DNA of 64,000 nucleotides from Mameliella sp. MMSF_3455. GTDB taxonomy: Bacteria > Pseudomonadota > Alphaproteobacteria > Rhodobacterales > Rhodobacteraceae. The first letter of the stretch is position 1; each line of letters opens with the position of its first letter. Shown here one piece after another: positions 27,353 through 36,529 of this stretch. Location of the stretch: NCBI RefSeq assembly GCF_030733205.1, contig NZ_JASHJL010000007.1, forward strand, positions 124,001 to 188,000, in the 5' to 3' direction. Made by a program: the position numbers and the translations under genes. The notes under the pieces were generated by a model. It was not told where the DNA came from, did no database searches, and saw only the letters and a list, made by a program, of their open reading frames with translations.

Positions 27353-27852
27353 GCATTCTTCCGATCCTGAAATGGCCCGACCCGCGCCTGGCCCAGCCCT
27401 GTGCCCCGGTCCAGGAGCCCGCCGCACTCGAGGCGCTGGTGACGGACATGTTCGAAACCATGTACGATGCGCCCGGTCGTGGCCTTGCCGCGCCCCAGGT
27501 CGGCGTAATGCAGCGATTCTTTGTCATGGACGCGGGCTGGAAAGAGGGCGACATGACCCCGCTCGTCTGCATCAACCCGGCGATCCTGTCGGCCTCTGAC
27601 GAGCAGGCGGTGTCAACAGAGGGCTGCCTCTCCGTTCCCGGCGTGACCGCGGAGGTGACCCGCCCTGCGACGATCACGCTTGCCTTCACAGATCTTACGG
27701 GCACGGCGCAGCGACTGACCCTGACCGGGTCAGAGGCGACGATCGCCCAACATGAATACGACCATCTCGACGGGGTGTTGCATTTCGACCGGCTGGACCC
27801 GGCCGGGCGCGATGCGCTCCTGGCGGCCTACGAAGCGGGGCAGGACGCATGA
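27349..27852 (+). CDS. def: Peptide deformylase 2
   Basis: Second deformylase paralogue, 167 aa, starting at GTG 27349 and overlapping def1 by 4 bp. Motifs are complete for catalysis (EGCLS with Cys93; QHEYDH with His135, Glu136, His139), and motif 1 reads GRGLAAPQ with Arg in place of the usual Ile/Val. It lacks the basic ribosome-binding tail of def1. Probably active; perhaps with different substrate or target range. Confidence 0.93.
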   Translation: MSILPILKWPDPRLAQPCAPVQEPAALEALVTDMFETMYDAPGRGLAAPQVGVMQRFFVMDAGWKEGDMTPLVCINPAILSASDEQAVSTEGCLSVPGVTAEVTRPATITLAFTDLTGTAQRLTLTGSEATIAQHEYDHLDGVLHFDRLDPAGRDALLAAYEAGQDA

Positions 27853-28343
27853 GCGTACGCCCTTTCGTCCCATGGCCCGACAAGCGCCTGCGCACCGCCG
27901 CCGCCCCGGTCGAGCAGATCACCGACGAGATCCGTGCCATCTGGGAGGACATGATCGACACGATGGAGGCCATGCCCGGCGTCGGCCTTGCCGCGCCACA
28001 GATCGGCGTGATGTTGCGGCTTGCGGTGGTCGATGCCTCTGACGAACGTGGCAAACCCCTGCGCATGGCCAACCCCGAGATCCTGCACGCCTCCGTCGAG
28101 TTCCGGGACCATGACGAGGCCAGCCCCAACTTGCCCGGTGTGCACGCGAAGATCAGCCGTCCGCGCGCCGTGACCGTCACCTATACCGACCCGCAGGGCA
28201 TGAAGGTGCGCAAGGATCTGGTCGGTCTCTGGGCCACTTCGGTCCAGCACCAGATCGACCACCTGAACGGGCGGATGTATTTCGACCGGCTCAGCAAGAT
28301 GAAACGCGACATGCTCTTGCGCAAGGCCCGCAAACGCGGCTGA
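27849..28343 (+). CDS. Peptide deformylase-like protein 3, probably inactive
   Basis: Third paralogue, 164 aa, overlapping def2 by 4 bp. Motif 1 GVGLAAPQ is kept, but motif 2 reads EASPN (metal ligand Cys replaced by Ser92) and motif 3 reads HQIDH (catalytic Glu replaced by Gln135). By the known mechanism it should bind metal poorly and not hydrolyse formyl groups. The reading frame is intact and a basic tail (RKARKRG) resembles def1, so it is conserved protein rather than debris. A regulatory or ribosome-docking role is possible but unproven. Confidence 0.9.
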   Translation: MSVRPFVPWPDKRLRTAAAPVEQITDEIRAIWEDMIDTMEAMPGVGLAAPQIGVMLRLAVVDASDERGKPLRMANPEILHASVEFRDHDEASPNLPGVHAKISRPRAVTVTYTDPQGMKVRKDLVGLWATSVQHQIDHLNGRMYFDRLSKMKRDMLLRKARKRG

Positions 28344-28408
28344 CGCCATCTGGTCCCGCCCGCCTGCCTGCGTTACACCCGCGACACGATCATCGCAGGA
28401 GCAGGTAC

Positions 28409-29320
28409 ATGCGCGTTGTCTTCATGGGCACCCCCGATTTCTCTGTCCCGGTCCTCGACGCGCTGCATGCGGCGGGCCATGACATCGCCTGCGTCTATTG
28501 CCAGCCACCGCGTCCCGCCGGACGTGGCAAGAAGGACCGCCCCACCCCGGTGCATCAGCGCGCCGAGGCACTGGGCCTGCCGGTCCGTCATCCCGAAAGG
28601 CTGAAATCGCCCGAGGACCAGGCCGCATTCGCCGAGTTGAACGCCGACTTGGCGGTTGTTGTCGCCTACGGGTTGATCCTGCCGCAGCCGGTGTTGGATG
28701 CGCCGAAACTGGGCTGCCTGAATATCCATGCCTCCCTGCTGCCCCGCTGGCGCGGTGCGGCCCCGATCCACCGCGCGATCATGGCCGGAGATGCCGAAAC
28801 CGGCGTCTGCATCATGCAGATGGAGGCCGGCCTCGACACCGGCCCGGTGCTGCTGCGCGAGGCCACGCCCATCGGTGCCACGGAGACGACCGGCGAATTG
28901 CACGACCGGCTCAGCCAGATGGGTGCGCGGCTCATCACCCAAGCGCTCGACCGGATCGACGACCTCGTGCCCGAACCCCAGCCCGAGGAGGGCGTCACCT
29001 ATGCCGACAAGATCGACAAGGCCGAGGCCGCCGTAGACTGGACGCGCCCCGCGGAAGAGATCTCGCGCCAGGTCCGCGGACTTGCGCCCTTTCCCGGCGC
29101 CTGGACCACGCACAAGGGGGACCGGATAAAGCTGCTGGGCGCCGAACCGGCAGACGGGCAGGGCGCGCCGGGCGTGCTGCTGGACGATTGCTTTGCCGTG
29201 GCTTGCGGAACCGGCGCCCTGCGCATCAGCCGCGCGCAACGGGCAGGCAAGGGCGCGCAGGACGCGGCAACCTTTCTGAACGGTTTTCCACTGCCCAAGG
29301 GCACACATCTGGGCGGCTGA
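28409..29320 (+). CDS. fmt: Methionyl-tRNA formyltransferase
   Basis: Formylates the initiator Met-tRNA using 10-formyltetrahydrofolate. The 303-aa protein shows the N-terminal [14 protein letters not shown], the catalytic [17 protein letters not shown] loop (His107 region) and the C-terminal OB domain. It lies 65 bp downstream of the three deformylases, so formylation and deformylation are encoded together. Confidence 0.97.
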   Translation: MRVVFMGTPDFSVPVLDALHAAGHDIACVYCQPPRPAGRGKKDRPTPVHQRAEALGLPVRHPERLKSPEDQAAFAELNADLAVVVAYGLILPQPVLDAPKLGCLNIHASLLPRWRGAAPIHRAIMAGDAETGVCIMQMEAGLDTGPVLLREATPIGATETTGELHDRLSQMGARLITQALDRIDDLVPEPQPEEGVTYADKIDKAEAAVDWTRPAEEISRQVRGLAPFPGAWTTHKGDRIKLLGAEPADGQGAPGVLLDDCFAVACGTGALRISRAQRAGKGAQDAATFLNGFPLPKGTHLGG

Positions 29321-29378
29321 ACCTCTGGGCATCGCGCGCCCGTGCCCCTATCGTGATCCCGGACCCAAGGAGACCCCT

Positions 29379-29621
29379 ATGTTCCCCACCCTGATCGGCA
29401 CCGTGGTCATCGCCGGGATCACCGGCTATCTCTCCGAGAAATCGGGATTTACCAGGAACGGCATCCTGTCCAGCATCATCATCTGCATCGGCGGTGCCTT
29501 CCTGTTCTATTTTGTCACCATCATGTTCGGCATTGGTTTTCGCAGTCCGGGCCTGAATGCCATTCTCTCTTCAATCGGCGCGCTGATCATCGTGCCGACG
29601 CACTGGCGGCGCCGCAGATGA
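29379..29621 (+). CDS. Small glycine-rich membrane protein
   Basis: An 80-aa protein with three predicted hydrophobic segments and a basic tail (WRRRR). The pattern GTVVIAGITGYL resembles GlsB/YeaQ/YmgE (transglycosylase-associated) stress membrane proteins. AAGGAGA precedes the ATG at a good distance. Function unknown. A second protein of similar type follows at 29757. Confidence 0.72.
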   Translation: MFPTLIGTVVIAGITGYLSEKSGFTRNGILSSIIICIGGAFLFYFVTIMFGIGFRSPGLNAILSSIGALIIVPTHWRRRR

Positions 29622-29756
29622 CCCCGGGTGGCGCCATGTCACGCCCATTGCCATCGGCACAAAGGGCCGGGCGCATTTCCGGGGCTTCCCCCTAGGCGCC
29701 GCCGTCCCGCTCGCCTATCCTGCCCGCAGAGACGCGCCCGCCCAAGAGGAGCATCC

Positions 29757-29990
29757 ATGCCTATTGTCTGGCTCATCATTATCGGCGCCGCCGCCGGTTT
29801 CCTTGCCACCCGCATGATGAAGATGGATACCGGCATCCTGCCGACCATCGCCATCGGCATCGGCGGCGCGCTGATCGGCGGCCTGATCCTGCGGTTTCTG
29901 CTGACCGTGACGGGGCTATTGGCCGGACTCGTTGGCGCCGTGCTGGGGGCGCTCCTGCTGATCTGGGTCTGGCAGACCTTCATGCGCTAG
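29757..29990 (+). CDS. GlsB/YeaQ/YmgE-like membrane protein
   Basis: A 77-aa protein with three hydrophobic stretches rich in Gly (IIIGAAAGFLATRMM, GIGGALIGGLILRF, GLLAGLVGAVLGALLL). The arrangement is that of transglycosylase-associated proteins, small stress-induced inner-membrane proteins of unknown mechanism. AAGAGGAG precedes the ATG. The neighbouring 80-aa gene suggests a duplicated pair. Confidence 0.75.
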   Translation: MPIVWLIIIGAAAGFLATRMMKMDTGILPTIAIGIGGALIGGLILRFLLTVTGLLAGLVGAVLGALLLIWVWQTFMR

Positions 29991-30086
29991 GTGTGCATGT
30001 GCGCCTGCACAGACCTCCTGCGCGCCTATCGGCCTTGGTGCGCAAGCTTTGTGGTTCTAACTCCTTGCCAGCCAAAGGAGGATAGT

Positions 30087-31076
30087 ATGGGACAACTTGT
30101 TGACGGCACCTGGCACGAAGGCTGGTATGATACGGGAAAGACCGGCGGCAAGTTCGTGCGCTCGGAGTCGAGCTGGCGCAACTGGATCACCGCCGATGGC
30201 GCACCGGGCCCCACGGGCGAGGGCGGCTTCAAGGCGGAACCGGGCCGTTATCACCTCTATGTCAGCTATGCCTGCCCCTGGGCGCATCGCGCGCTGATCT
30301 TTCGCCGGCTCAAGGGGTTGCAGGACCTGATCACGGTCAGCGCCGTACATCCGGACATGCTGGGCGACGGCTGGACATTCGACACCGATAGCAAGGGGGC
30401 TACGGGCGACACGCTCTATGGTCTGCCCTACCTGCGTGACATCTATACCAAGGCCGACCCGCAGGCGACGACCCGCGTCACCGTTCCCGTGCTATGGGAC
30501 AAGCAACGTGAAATCATCGTCTCGAACGAAAGTGCCGAGATCATCCGCATGTTCAACAGTGCCTTCGACGGGATCACCGGCAACACGCAAGATTTCTGGC
30601 CCGAGGCTCTGCGCGAAGCGATCGAGCCGATCAATGCGCGCATCTATGACACGCTGAACAACGGCGTCTACAAGTCGGGCTTTGCGACCACGCAAAAGGC
30701 CTATGACGACGCTGTACACCCGCTTTTCGAAACGCTGGACTGGATCGAGGATCGGTTGTCACACAACCGGTACCTGATGGGGGACGCAATCACAGAGGCC
30801 GACTGGCGGCTGTTCACCACGCTGATCCGCTTTGACAAGGTCTATCACGGTCACTTCAAGTGCAACCGGGCGCGGATCGTCGATTTCCCGAATCTCTGGG
30901 CCTATACCCGTGAACTGTACCAGTGGCCGGGCGTGGCGGAGACGGTGAATTTCGACCATATCACGCGGCATTACCACTATAGCCACGAAACGGTGAACCC
31001 GCACCGCATCGTGCCCGTGGGACCGGACCTGGATCTTGACGCGCCGCATGGGCGTGACAAGCGGCGCGCGGCCTGA
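30087..31076 (+). CDS. Glutathionyl-hydroquinone reductase (Xi-class GST)
   Basis: Reduces glutathionyl-hydroquinones using glutathione, an Xi-class GST of the YqjG/PcpF/ECM4 type. The catalytic Cys63 lies in the class motif CPWAHR, and the C-terminal helical domain with DAITEADWRLFTTLIRFD is typical. Start 30087 follows AAAGGAGGA and gives 329 aa, normal for the class. Monocistronic by position and convergent with the pseudo-receiver gene. Confidence 0.93.
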   Translation: MGQLVDGTWHEGWYDTGKTGGKFVRSESSWRNWITADGAPGPTGEGGFKAEPGRYHLYVSYACPWAHRALIFRRLKGLQDLITVSAVHPDMLGDGWTFDTDSKGATGDTLYGLPYLRDIYTKADPQATTRVTVPVLWDKQREIIVSNESAEIIRMFNSAFDGITGNTQDFWPEALREAIEPINARIYDTLNNGVYKSGFATTQKAYDDAVHPLFETLDWIEDRLSHNRYLMGDAITEADWRLFTTLIRFDKVYHGHFKCNRARIVDFPNLWAYTRELYQWPGVAETVNFDHITRHYHYSHETVNPHRIVPVGPDLDLDAPHGRDKRRAA

Positions 31077-31082
31077 GCCGCG

Positions 31083-31445
31083 TCAGCCCGTCCGGGCGTA
31101 GTGCCTGACCATCGTCGCGAGATCGTCGGGAGAGGTGCTGCTGGGCAGAAAGGCGCAGGCATTGGCGCAAAGGTTGAAGATCGACCCGTCCGAAAAGAAG
31201 GTCGTATTGGTGACGAAGATGATCCGCGCTTCGGGTTGGCGATATTGCGCCAGGTCGGAGACGGCCAGCGCGTTGCCGCCTTCCAGCACCACGTTCAGGA
31301 TGATGATGTCGAAATTCTGAGCCGCAAGCAGGTCAAAGGCGGCCTCCTCGGTGGCGGCCGTCCAGACTTGGGCACCTCCACGCTGGATATGCCTCTTCCA
31401 CAGCTGAGCCAACGGCTCGCTGTTTTCCACGATCAGCACGTTCAA
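31083..31445 (-). CDS. Stand-alone pseudo-receiver domain protein
   Basis: A 120-aa CheY-like receiver with no output domain. The fold is clear (NVLIVEN, FDIIILNVVLEGG, ARIIFVTN), but the phospho-acceptor Asp is Asn51, the N-terminal acidic pair is reduced to Glu7, and the conserved Lys before Pro is absent (FLPSS). Phosphorylation is therefore unlikely. Start is TTG 31445 with GGAGAG 4 bp upstream; a longer reading to 31511 lacks homology. No histidine kinase is adjacent. It probably acts by protein-protein contact. Confidence 0.82.
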   Translation of the reverse strand: MNVLIVENSEPLAQLWKRHIQRGGAQVWTAATEEAAFDLLAAQNFDIIILNVVLEGGNALAVSDLAQYRQPEARIIFVTNTTFFSDGSIFNLCANACAFLPSSTSPDDLATMVRHYARTG

Positions 31446-31483
31446 GCGACTCTCCTCGCACCCAGCACTGGGGTAGAATATCC

Positions 31484-31537
31484 CCTGTGAACCGTTCCTT
31501 GTCTTCATCATGTGTTCACAGGAGTGAAGAAACGGTT
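31484..31537. promoter_or_regulatory. Nested inverted repeats in the divergent gap before the pseudo-receiver gene
   Basis: CCTGTGAAC (31484-31492) and GTTCACAGG (31514-31522) form a perfect 9-bp inverted repeat; AACCGTT (31490-31496) and AACGGTT (31531-31537) form a second, offset one. They lie 40-90 bp upstream of the pseudo-receiver start and about 160 bp upstream of the transglycosylase gene. This looks like a transcription-factor binding region; the factor is unknown. Confidence 0.45.
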
Positions 31538-31696
31538 AATTGCCATGAGAATTTTGAATAAAGGGTAAATACCCGTCTCGGTTGTCAGAGCCTGTCCCGT
31601 CGGAAACCTGCCACAAGTTGCCCTGAAAGCGAAGCGCGCTTGCCCCGGGCGCCGGTCTTGATACTGTGCCGCCAAACAGAGCAAACGAGGAATTCG

Positions 31697-32872
31697 ATGC
31701 GGTTTTCGGCAATTATCGGAGCGCTGATGCTGGCAGGCGCGGCGCAGGCGCAGGACGTGCCCTGTGGCGGAAGCTTTGGCGCCTTCGTCGACGGTCTGGC
31801 GCAAGAGGCTGTCACGCAGGGACATGATCCCGCCACGGTTCGGCAGTTTTTTGCCAGCGCGCAGCAAAGCAGCGCCGTGCTGAGGGCCGATCGCCGGCAG
31901 GGGATCTTTCAGGATCCTTTCATCACCTTCTCGCGCAAGCTGATAAGCCAGTACCGGCTGGACAAGGGACGCCAGATGGCGGACCGCTACGACTCCGTCT
32001 TCGACCGGATCGAACGCGAGTACGGCCTTTCCCGCGGTGTCCTGCTGGCCTTCTGGGCCTTCGAGACCGATTTCGGGGCCTTCCAGGGGGATTTCAACAC
32101 GCTCAACGCGCTGGTGACGCTGGCGCATGACTGCCGCCGCCCCGAGATCTTCCGGCCGCAGATATTCGCGGCTCTCAAGCTGTACGAGAACGGCGATTTC
32201 GACCCGCGCACCACAACTGGCGCCTGGGCCGGTGAGATCGGCATGGTTCAGATGCTCCCAAAGGACATCCTGATCAACGGCGTCGATGGTGACGGCGATG
32301 GCCATGTGACGCCCAAGACCTCGGCCCCCGACGCCCTGATGTCCGGCGCCAAGATGCTGTCGCACCTCGGGTGGCGCCCGAACGAGCCCTGGTTGCAGGA
32401 GGTCGAACTGCCCTCCGACCTGGACTGGTACGACACCGGCATGCACACCACCAAGACGGTGGCGGAATGGGAACAACTGGGTGTGCGCGGCAAGCACGGG
32501 GCGCTGGACGATGGTCGGCTGGAGGCATCCATCATCATCCCGCAGGGGCGCAAAGGGCCGGCCTTCATCGCCTATCCGAACTTCAGTGTCTATTTCGAAT
32601 GGAACCAGAGCTTTACCTATGTTCTGACCGCCGCCTACTTTGGTACCCGGCTGGAGGGCGCGCCGGTCTATGACGCGGGCAACCCCGAGCCCGGACTTTC
32701 CGGTGACCAGATGAAGCGCCTGCAGTCCAAGCTGGCCGCGCGCGGCTACGACGTGGGAGAAATCGACGGTATCCTCGGTGCGGGCACCCGCGGCGCGGTT
32801 CGCGATGTTCAGCGCGAACTGGGCTTGCCGGCGGATGCCTGGCCGACGCCTGCGCTGCTGAACCGGCTGTAA
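31697..32872 (+). CDS. Lytic murein transglycosylase (MltB family) with peptidoglycan-binding domain
   Basis: Cleaves the MurNAc-GlcNAc bond of peptidoglycan, forming 1,6-anhydro ends. Signal peptide 1-19, then an SLT_2/MltB catalytic domain with Glu123 in the AFWAFETDFGAFQG motif, and a C-terminal PG_binding_1 domain (about 335-391, LQSKLAARGYDVGEIDG). No lipobox, so it is soluble in the periplasm. It ends at a symmetrical terminator shared with adenine deaminase. Confidence 0.92.
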   Translation: MRFSAIIGALMLAGAAQAQDVPCGGSFGAFVDGLAQEAVTQGHDPATVRQFFASAQQSSAVLRADRRQGIFQDPFITFSRKLISQYRLDKGRQMADRYDSVFDRIEREYGLSRGVLLAFWAFETDFGAFQGDFNTLNALVTLAHDCRRPEIFRPQIFAALKLYENGDFDPRTTTGAWAGEIGMVQMLPKDILINGVDGDGDGHVTPKTSAPDALMSGAKMLSHLGWRPNEPWLQEVELPSDLDWYDTGMHTTKTVAEWEQLGVRGKHGALDDGRLEASIIIPQGRKGPAFIAYPNFSVYFEWNQSFTYVLTAAYFGTRLEGAPVYDAGNPEPGLSGDQMKRLQSKLAARGYDVGEIDGILGAGTRGAVRDVQRELGLPADAWPTPALLNRL

Positions 32873-32897
32873 TCGGGGCAAACCGTGTCCAGGTGAT

Positions 32898-32921
32898 GTT
32901 TCGGCCCATCCGGGCCGAAAC
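32898..32921. terminator. Bidirectional hairpin between transglycosylase and adenine deaminase
   Basis: Perfect 10-bp stem GTTTCGGCCC/GGGCCGAAAC with a 4-nt loop, 26 bp after the plus-strand stop and 24 bp from the minus-strand stop. The stem's own TTT/AAA ends are the only U-run. Confidence 0.6.
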
Positions 32922-32944
32922 CGTGCGGCGGACAGGGCGCTGCG

Positions 32945-34639
32945 TTACCCGATGATCTCGAAACGGTTCACGTCCACCATGCCCCGGTCGGTGATCTTGA
33001 GCGCCGGGATCACCGGCAATGCCAGGAAGGCAAGTTGCAGGAAGGGTTCTTCCAGCGCCACGCCCAGCGACTTCGCCGCCGCCCTCAGGTCGACCAGCCG
33101 GGCGCGGACTTCCTCGAAGGGCTCTAGGCTCATCAGGCCGGCCACGGGCAGCGCCAGCTCGGCCCGGACCTCGCCATCTCGGGCCACCACGAAACCGCCT
33201 TCGATCTCGGACAGCCGATTGGCGGCCACGGCCATATCGGCATAGTCCACGCCGACGCAGGCGATATTGTGGTGGTCGTGGCAGACGGTCGAGGCAATCG
33301 CCCCGGCCTTCAGGCCAAAACCCTTCACAAACCCCGTGGCGATATTCCCGTTCTTGCCGTGCCGCTCCACCACCGCGATGCGCACCAGGTCGCGGGTGAC
33401 GTCCGGCGCCTTGTCACCGTCCACGATGGCAATGTCCTCGTGCAGGTGGTCGGTCAGGATCTGGCCCTCGCGGATGCCGATGACATCCGTTTCGACACGG
33501 TTGGCCCGTGCCCGGAAATTTTCGGGTGAAACCTGCGGCGCCTTGACCGAAGCGCGCCCCACAGGCGCCACCGTCTCGCGTGCGGAAAACGCCGCCTCCG
33601 AAAGCATGACGCCGCCCGCCAGCACCATCTGCGCGTCGCAGGCGTCCAGCGAGCCGACGGCGACGATATCCGCCCGTTTGCCTGGGGCGATCATGCCGCG
33701 ATCTTTCAGGCCAAAGGCCTCGGCGGCCGAAAGGCTGGCCGCGCGGTAAACCGACAATGGCGAGCACCCCAGCCGGATCAACTCTCGGATCATGTAATCA
33801 AGGTGCCCGTGTTCGCCGATGTCCAACGGGTTTCGGTCGTCGGTGCAGAGGCACATGTAAGGCGCCGTTCGTTCATTCAGCAGCGGTTGCAGCGCATTCA
33901 GGTCCTTGGAGACAGAGCCTTCGCGGATCAGCACCCGCATCCCTTTGCGCAGCTTTTCCAGGGCCTCTTCCGCGCTGGTCGCTTCGTGTTCGGTCCGGAT
34001 GCCCGCCGCGACATAGGCGTTCAGGTCCTTGCCGGACAACAGGGGGCAATGCCCGTCCACATGGCCGCCCTCGAACAGGCGCAGCTTGTCCATGCAGGCG
34101 GGATCACGGTGGATCACGCCGGGAAAATTCATGAACTCCGCCAGACCCAGGCCCGACGCGTGCCCCATCAGCCCGGCAATCTCCGCGGCGGTCAGTTCGG
34201 CTCCCGCGGTTTCCATATGGGTCGAGGGCACGCAGGACGACAGCTGGACCTTAATGTCGATCAACGTATGGCGGCTGGCCTGCTGGAAATAGCGCACGCC
34301 GGCCTCGCCGATCACGTTGGCGATTTCATGCGGGTCGCAGATCGCCGTCGTTACCCCGCGCGGCCCCACGCACCGGTCGAACTCGAAAGGTGTGACCAGC
34401 GAGGACTCGATATGCAGATGGGTGTCGATGAACCCCGGCACCAAGATCAGCCCAGTGACGTCGATCACCTCGCGGCCTTCGTAGCGGTCCAGGGTGCCGA
34501 CGATTGTGTCGCCGGAGATGGCGACGTCGCCGTCGAGCAACTCTCCGGTCATCAGGTCGAACACCCGCCCACCGCGCAGCACCTTGTCCGCCGGTTCATC
34601 CCCGCGCCCCTGCGCGATGCGTCGTTCCAGATCCGCCAT
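32945..34639 (-). CDS. ade: Adenine deaminase
   Basis: Amidohydrolase converting adenine to hypoxanthine and ammonia in purine salvage. Metal-binding HLHIESS, the HGHCPLLSG segment and the C-terminal VCHDHHNI motif fit the Ade family; 564 aa is normal. Start 34639 ([11 protein letters not shown]) is chosen because upstream residues are non-homologous. It is divergent from choX with a 158-bp gap. Confidence 0.95.
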   Translation of the reverse strand: MADLERRIAQGRGDEPADKVLRGGRVFDLMTGELLDGDVAISGDTIVGTLDRYEGREVIDVTGLILVPGFIDTHLHIESSLVTPFEFDRCVGPRGVTTAICDPHEIANVIGEAGVRYFQQASRHTLIDIKVQLSSCVPSTHMETAGAELTAAEIAGLMGHASGLGLAEFMNFPGVIHRDPACMDKLRLFEGGHVDGHCPLLSGKDLNAYVAAGIRTEHEATSAEEALEKLRKGMRVLIREGSVSKDLNALQPLLNERTAPYMCLCTDDRNPLDIGEHGHLDYMIRELIRLGCSPLSVYRAASLSAAEAFGLKDRGMIAPGKRADIVAVGSLDACDAQMVLAGGVMLSEAAFSARETVAPVGRASVKAPQVSPENFRARANRVETDVIGIREGQILTDHLHEDIAIVDGDKAPDVTRDLVRIAVVERHGKNGNIATGFVKGFGLKAGAIASTVCHDHHNIACVGVDYADMAVAANRLSEIEGGFVVARDGEVRAELALPVAGLMSLEPFEEVRARLVDLRAAAKSLGVALEEPFLQLAFLALPVIPALKITDRGMVDVNRFEIIG

Positions 34640-34797
34640 GACTCTGCCTTTCGAAAACTGCTTCGTGCCGGATGATGGCACAGCGCCCGGTCCCCTGCGA
34701 GGGCTTACGCCGCCGCAACCAAGCCGACCCATCCGCCGGTTGCAATGGACCCCAAGGCACGATCTACTTGCGCGCAAAACCAACCAGGGAGACTTCC

Positions 34798-35718
34798 ATG
34801 AAAAAGACCCTCACTTCCGCACTTGCGCTGAGTCTTGTTGCGGGAACCGCGATGGCCGATTGCGGCACCGTCACCTTTTCGGACGTGGGCTGGACCGACA
34901 TCACTGCCACCACCGCCGCCACCACGCTGGTGCTGGACGCGCTGGGCTATGAGACGGATATCAAGGTGCTGTCCGTTCCGGTGACCTATACCTCGATGGC
35001 CGAGGGCGACATCGACATTTTCCTTGGCAACTGGATGCCGACGATGGAGGCCGATATTGCCCCTTACCGCGAGGCAGGCACGGTCGAGACCGTCCGCGAC
35101 AACCTGCAGGGGGCAAAATACACCCTGGCCACCAATGCCGCCGGCGCCGCGCTGGGGATCGCGGATTTCGCCGATATCGCCGACCATGCGGATGCGCTGG
35201 ACGAAACGATCTATGGCATCGAACCGGGCAACGACGGCAACCGCCTGATCATGGACATGATCGACGCGGATGCTTTCGGCCTCAGCGAATTCGAGGTCAA
35301 GGAAAGCTCGGAACAGGGGATGCTGGCGCAGGTCGGGCGCGCGGTCAGCCGCGATGAGCCCGTGGTATTCCTGGCCTGGGAACCGCACCCGATGAACGCC
35401 AACTACGACCTGACCTACCTGACCGGCGGCGACGATTATTTCGGTCCGAACCTGGGCGGCGCGACGGTCTATACCAACACCCGTGTCGGTTACGTCGATG
35501 AATGCCCCAACGTCGGCGCTTTGCTCAAGAACCTCGAGTTCAGCCTGGCGATGGAAAACGAGATCATGGCCCTGATCCTCGACGAGGGTGAAGACCCCGA
35601 GGATGCCGCCAGGACCTGGCTGTCGGCCAACACCGGCGTTCTGGACGGTTGGCTGGACGGCGTGACCGCGATCGACGGTGGCGACGCCAAGGCCGCGGTC
35701 ATGGACGCGCTGAAGTGA
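34798..35718 (+). CDS. choX: Choline ABC transporter substrate-binding protein
   Basis: Periplasmic binding protein of the OpuAC/ProX superfamily, 306 aa. Signal peptide 1-20 (ending AMA), then DVGWTD, LGNWMPT and [11 protein letters not shown], which supply aromatic residues of the quaternary-amine cage. Assignment as choline-specific ChoX rests on similarity and on the choW/choV genes nearby. It ends at a GC-rich hairpin before an antiparallel GST gene, so choX is transcribed apart from choWV. Confidence 0.9.
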   Translation: MKKTLTSALALSLVAGTAMADCGTVTFSDVGWTDITATTAATTLVLDALGYETDIKVLSVPVTYTSMAEGDIDIFLGNWMPTMEADIAPYREAGTVETVRDNLQGAKYTLATNAAGAALGIADFADIADHADALDETIYGIEPGNDGNRLIMDMIDADAFGLSEFEVKESSEQGMLAQVGRAVSRDEPVVFLAWEPHPMNANYDLTYLTGGDDYFGPNLGGATVYTNTRVGYVDECPNVGALLKNLEFSLAMENEIMALILDEGEDPEDAARTWLSANTGVLDGWLDGVTAIDGGDAKAAVMDALK

Positions 35719-35725
35719 TCCGGGC

Positions 35726-35745
35726 GGGGGCGCCCAGGCGCCCCC
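35726..35745. terminator. GC-rich hairpin between choX and the GST gene
   Basis: Perfect 9-bp stem GGGGGCGCC/GGCGCCCCC with a CA loop, 8 bp after the choX stop and 18 bp from the GST stop. There is no U-run, so termination is presumed from position. Confidence 0.5.
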
Positions 35746-35762
35746 GTTCAACGTCGCCTGGA

Positions 35763-36398
35763 CTAACTCTCGTCCTGTTGCGGCATCAGGGCATTGTCCA
35801 TGTCCTGCGCCCGGACCGCCGCCTCGCGTCGCATGATCCGTGCGACATAGGGGCCAAAGTTGGTTCGGTCGGGCAAGCTGCCGAACTCGCGCCCCCAGGC
35901 GATCTGCGAACCCAGGTAGACATCCACCGCCGAGAACGTATCGCCCAGCAGGTAAGTCCGCCCGTCCGACAGCAGCCCATCCAGCGTATCCGTCACCGCC
36001 TCGAGGTTGCCCCAGCCGGCGCGGCCAAAGGACTGTTCATCCTGCGTGTCAAAGCCGAAAGAGGCCGCGGTCACTGCCGCCTCGACCGGCCCCGCGGCAA
36101 AGAACAGCCAACGATAGTAAGCGCCCCGCGCGATCGCCCCCGGCTCTGGCGCCAACCCGGCCTCGGGAAAGGCATCCGCCAGATAGGCGCAGATCGCCGC
36201 GCATTCCGTGATGATGGTCTTGCCATGCACCAGGGTCGGTACCTTGCCCATCGGGTTCAACGCCCTGTAGGTGGGGGCTTTCATCTCCGGACCGTACTGC
36301 AGGACCTCCGTCCGGTAGGGAACGCCGGTTTCTTCCAGCATCCAGCGGGCGATGCGCCCCCGCGACATGGGGTTGGTGTAAAGGGTGATGTCACTCAT
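35763..36398 (-). CDS. Glutathione S-transferase family protein
   Basis: A 211-aa GST with an N-terminal thioredoxin fold (about 1-80: SDITLYTNPMSRGRIARWML, NPMGKVPTL, TECAAICAYLAD) and a C-terminal helical domain (SAVDVYLGSQI). The catalytic residue is probably Ser12 or Arg13 in NPMSRGR. It is encoded antiparallel between choX and choW and splits the choline transporter genes; no mechanistic link to choline uptake is implied. Confidence 0.88.
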   Translation of the reverse strand: MSDITLYTNPMSRGRIARWMLEETGVPYRTEVLQYGPEMKAPTYRALNPMGKVPTLVHGKTIITECAAICAYLADAFPEAGLAPEPGAIARGAYYRWLFFAAGPVEAAVTAASFGFDTQDEQSFGRAGWGNLEAVTDTLDGLLSDGRTYLLGDTFSAVDVYLGSQIAWGREFGSLPDRTNFGPYVARIMRREAAVRAQDMDNALMPQQDES

Positions 36399-36529
36399 GA
36401 TCTCTCTCCGAGGTCCATGTTCTCAGGCTCGCACGTCGGGCGCCCGTCACCAAGCGTCAATCGCTAAACCCGCTTCACATCTGACCGAACAGCCCCCATG
36501 CTTGGCCCGGGAACGGAAAGGGATGACAT

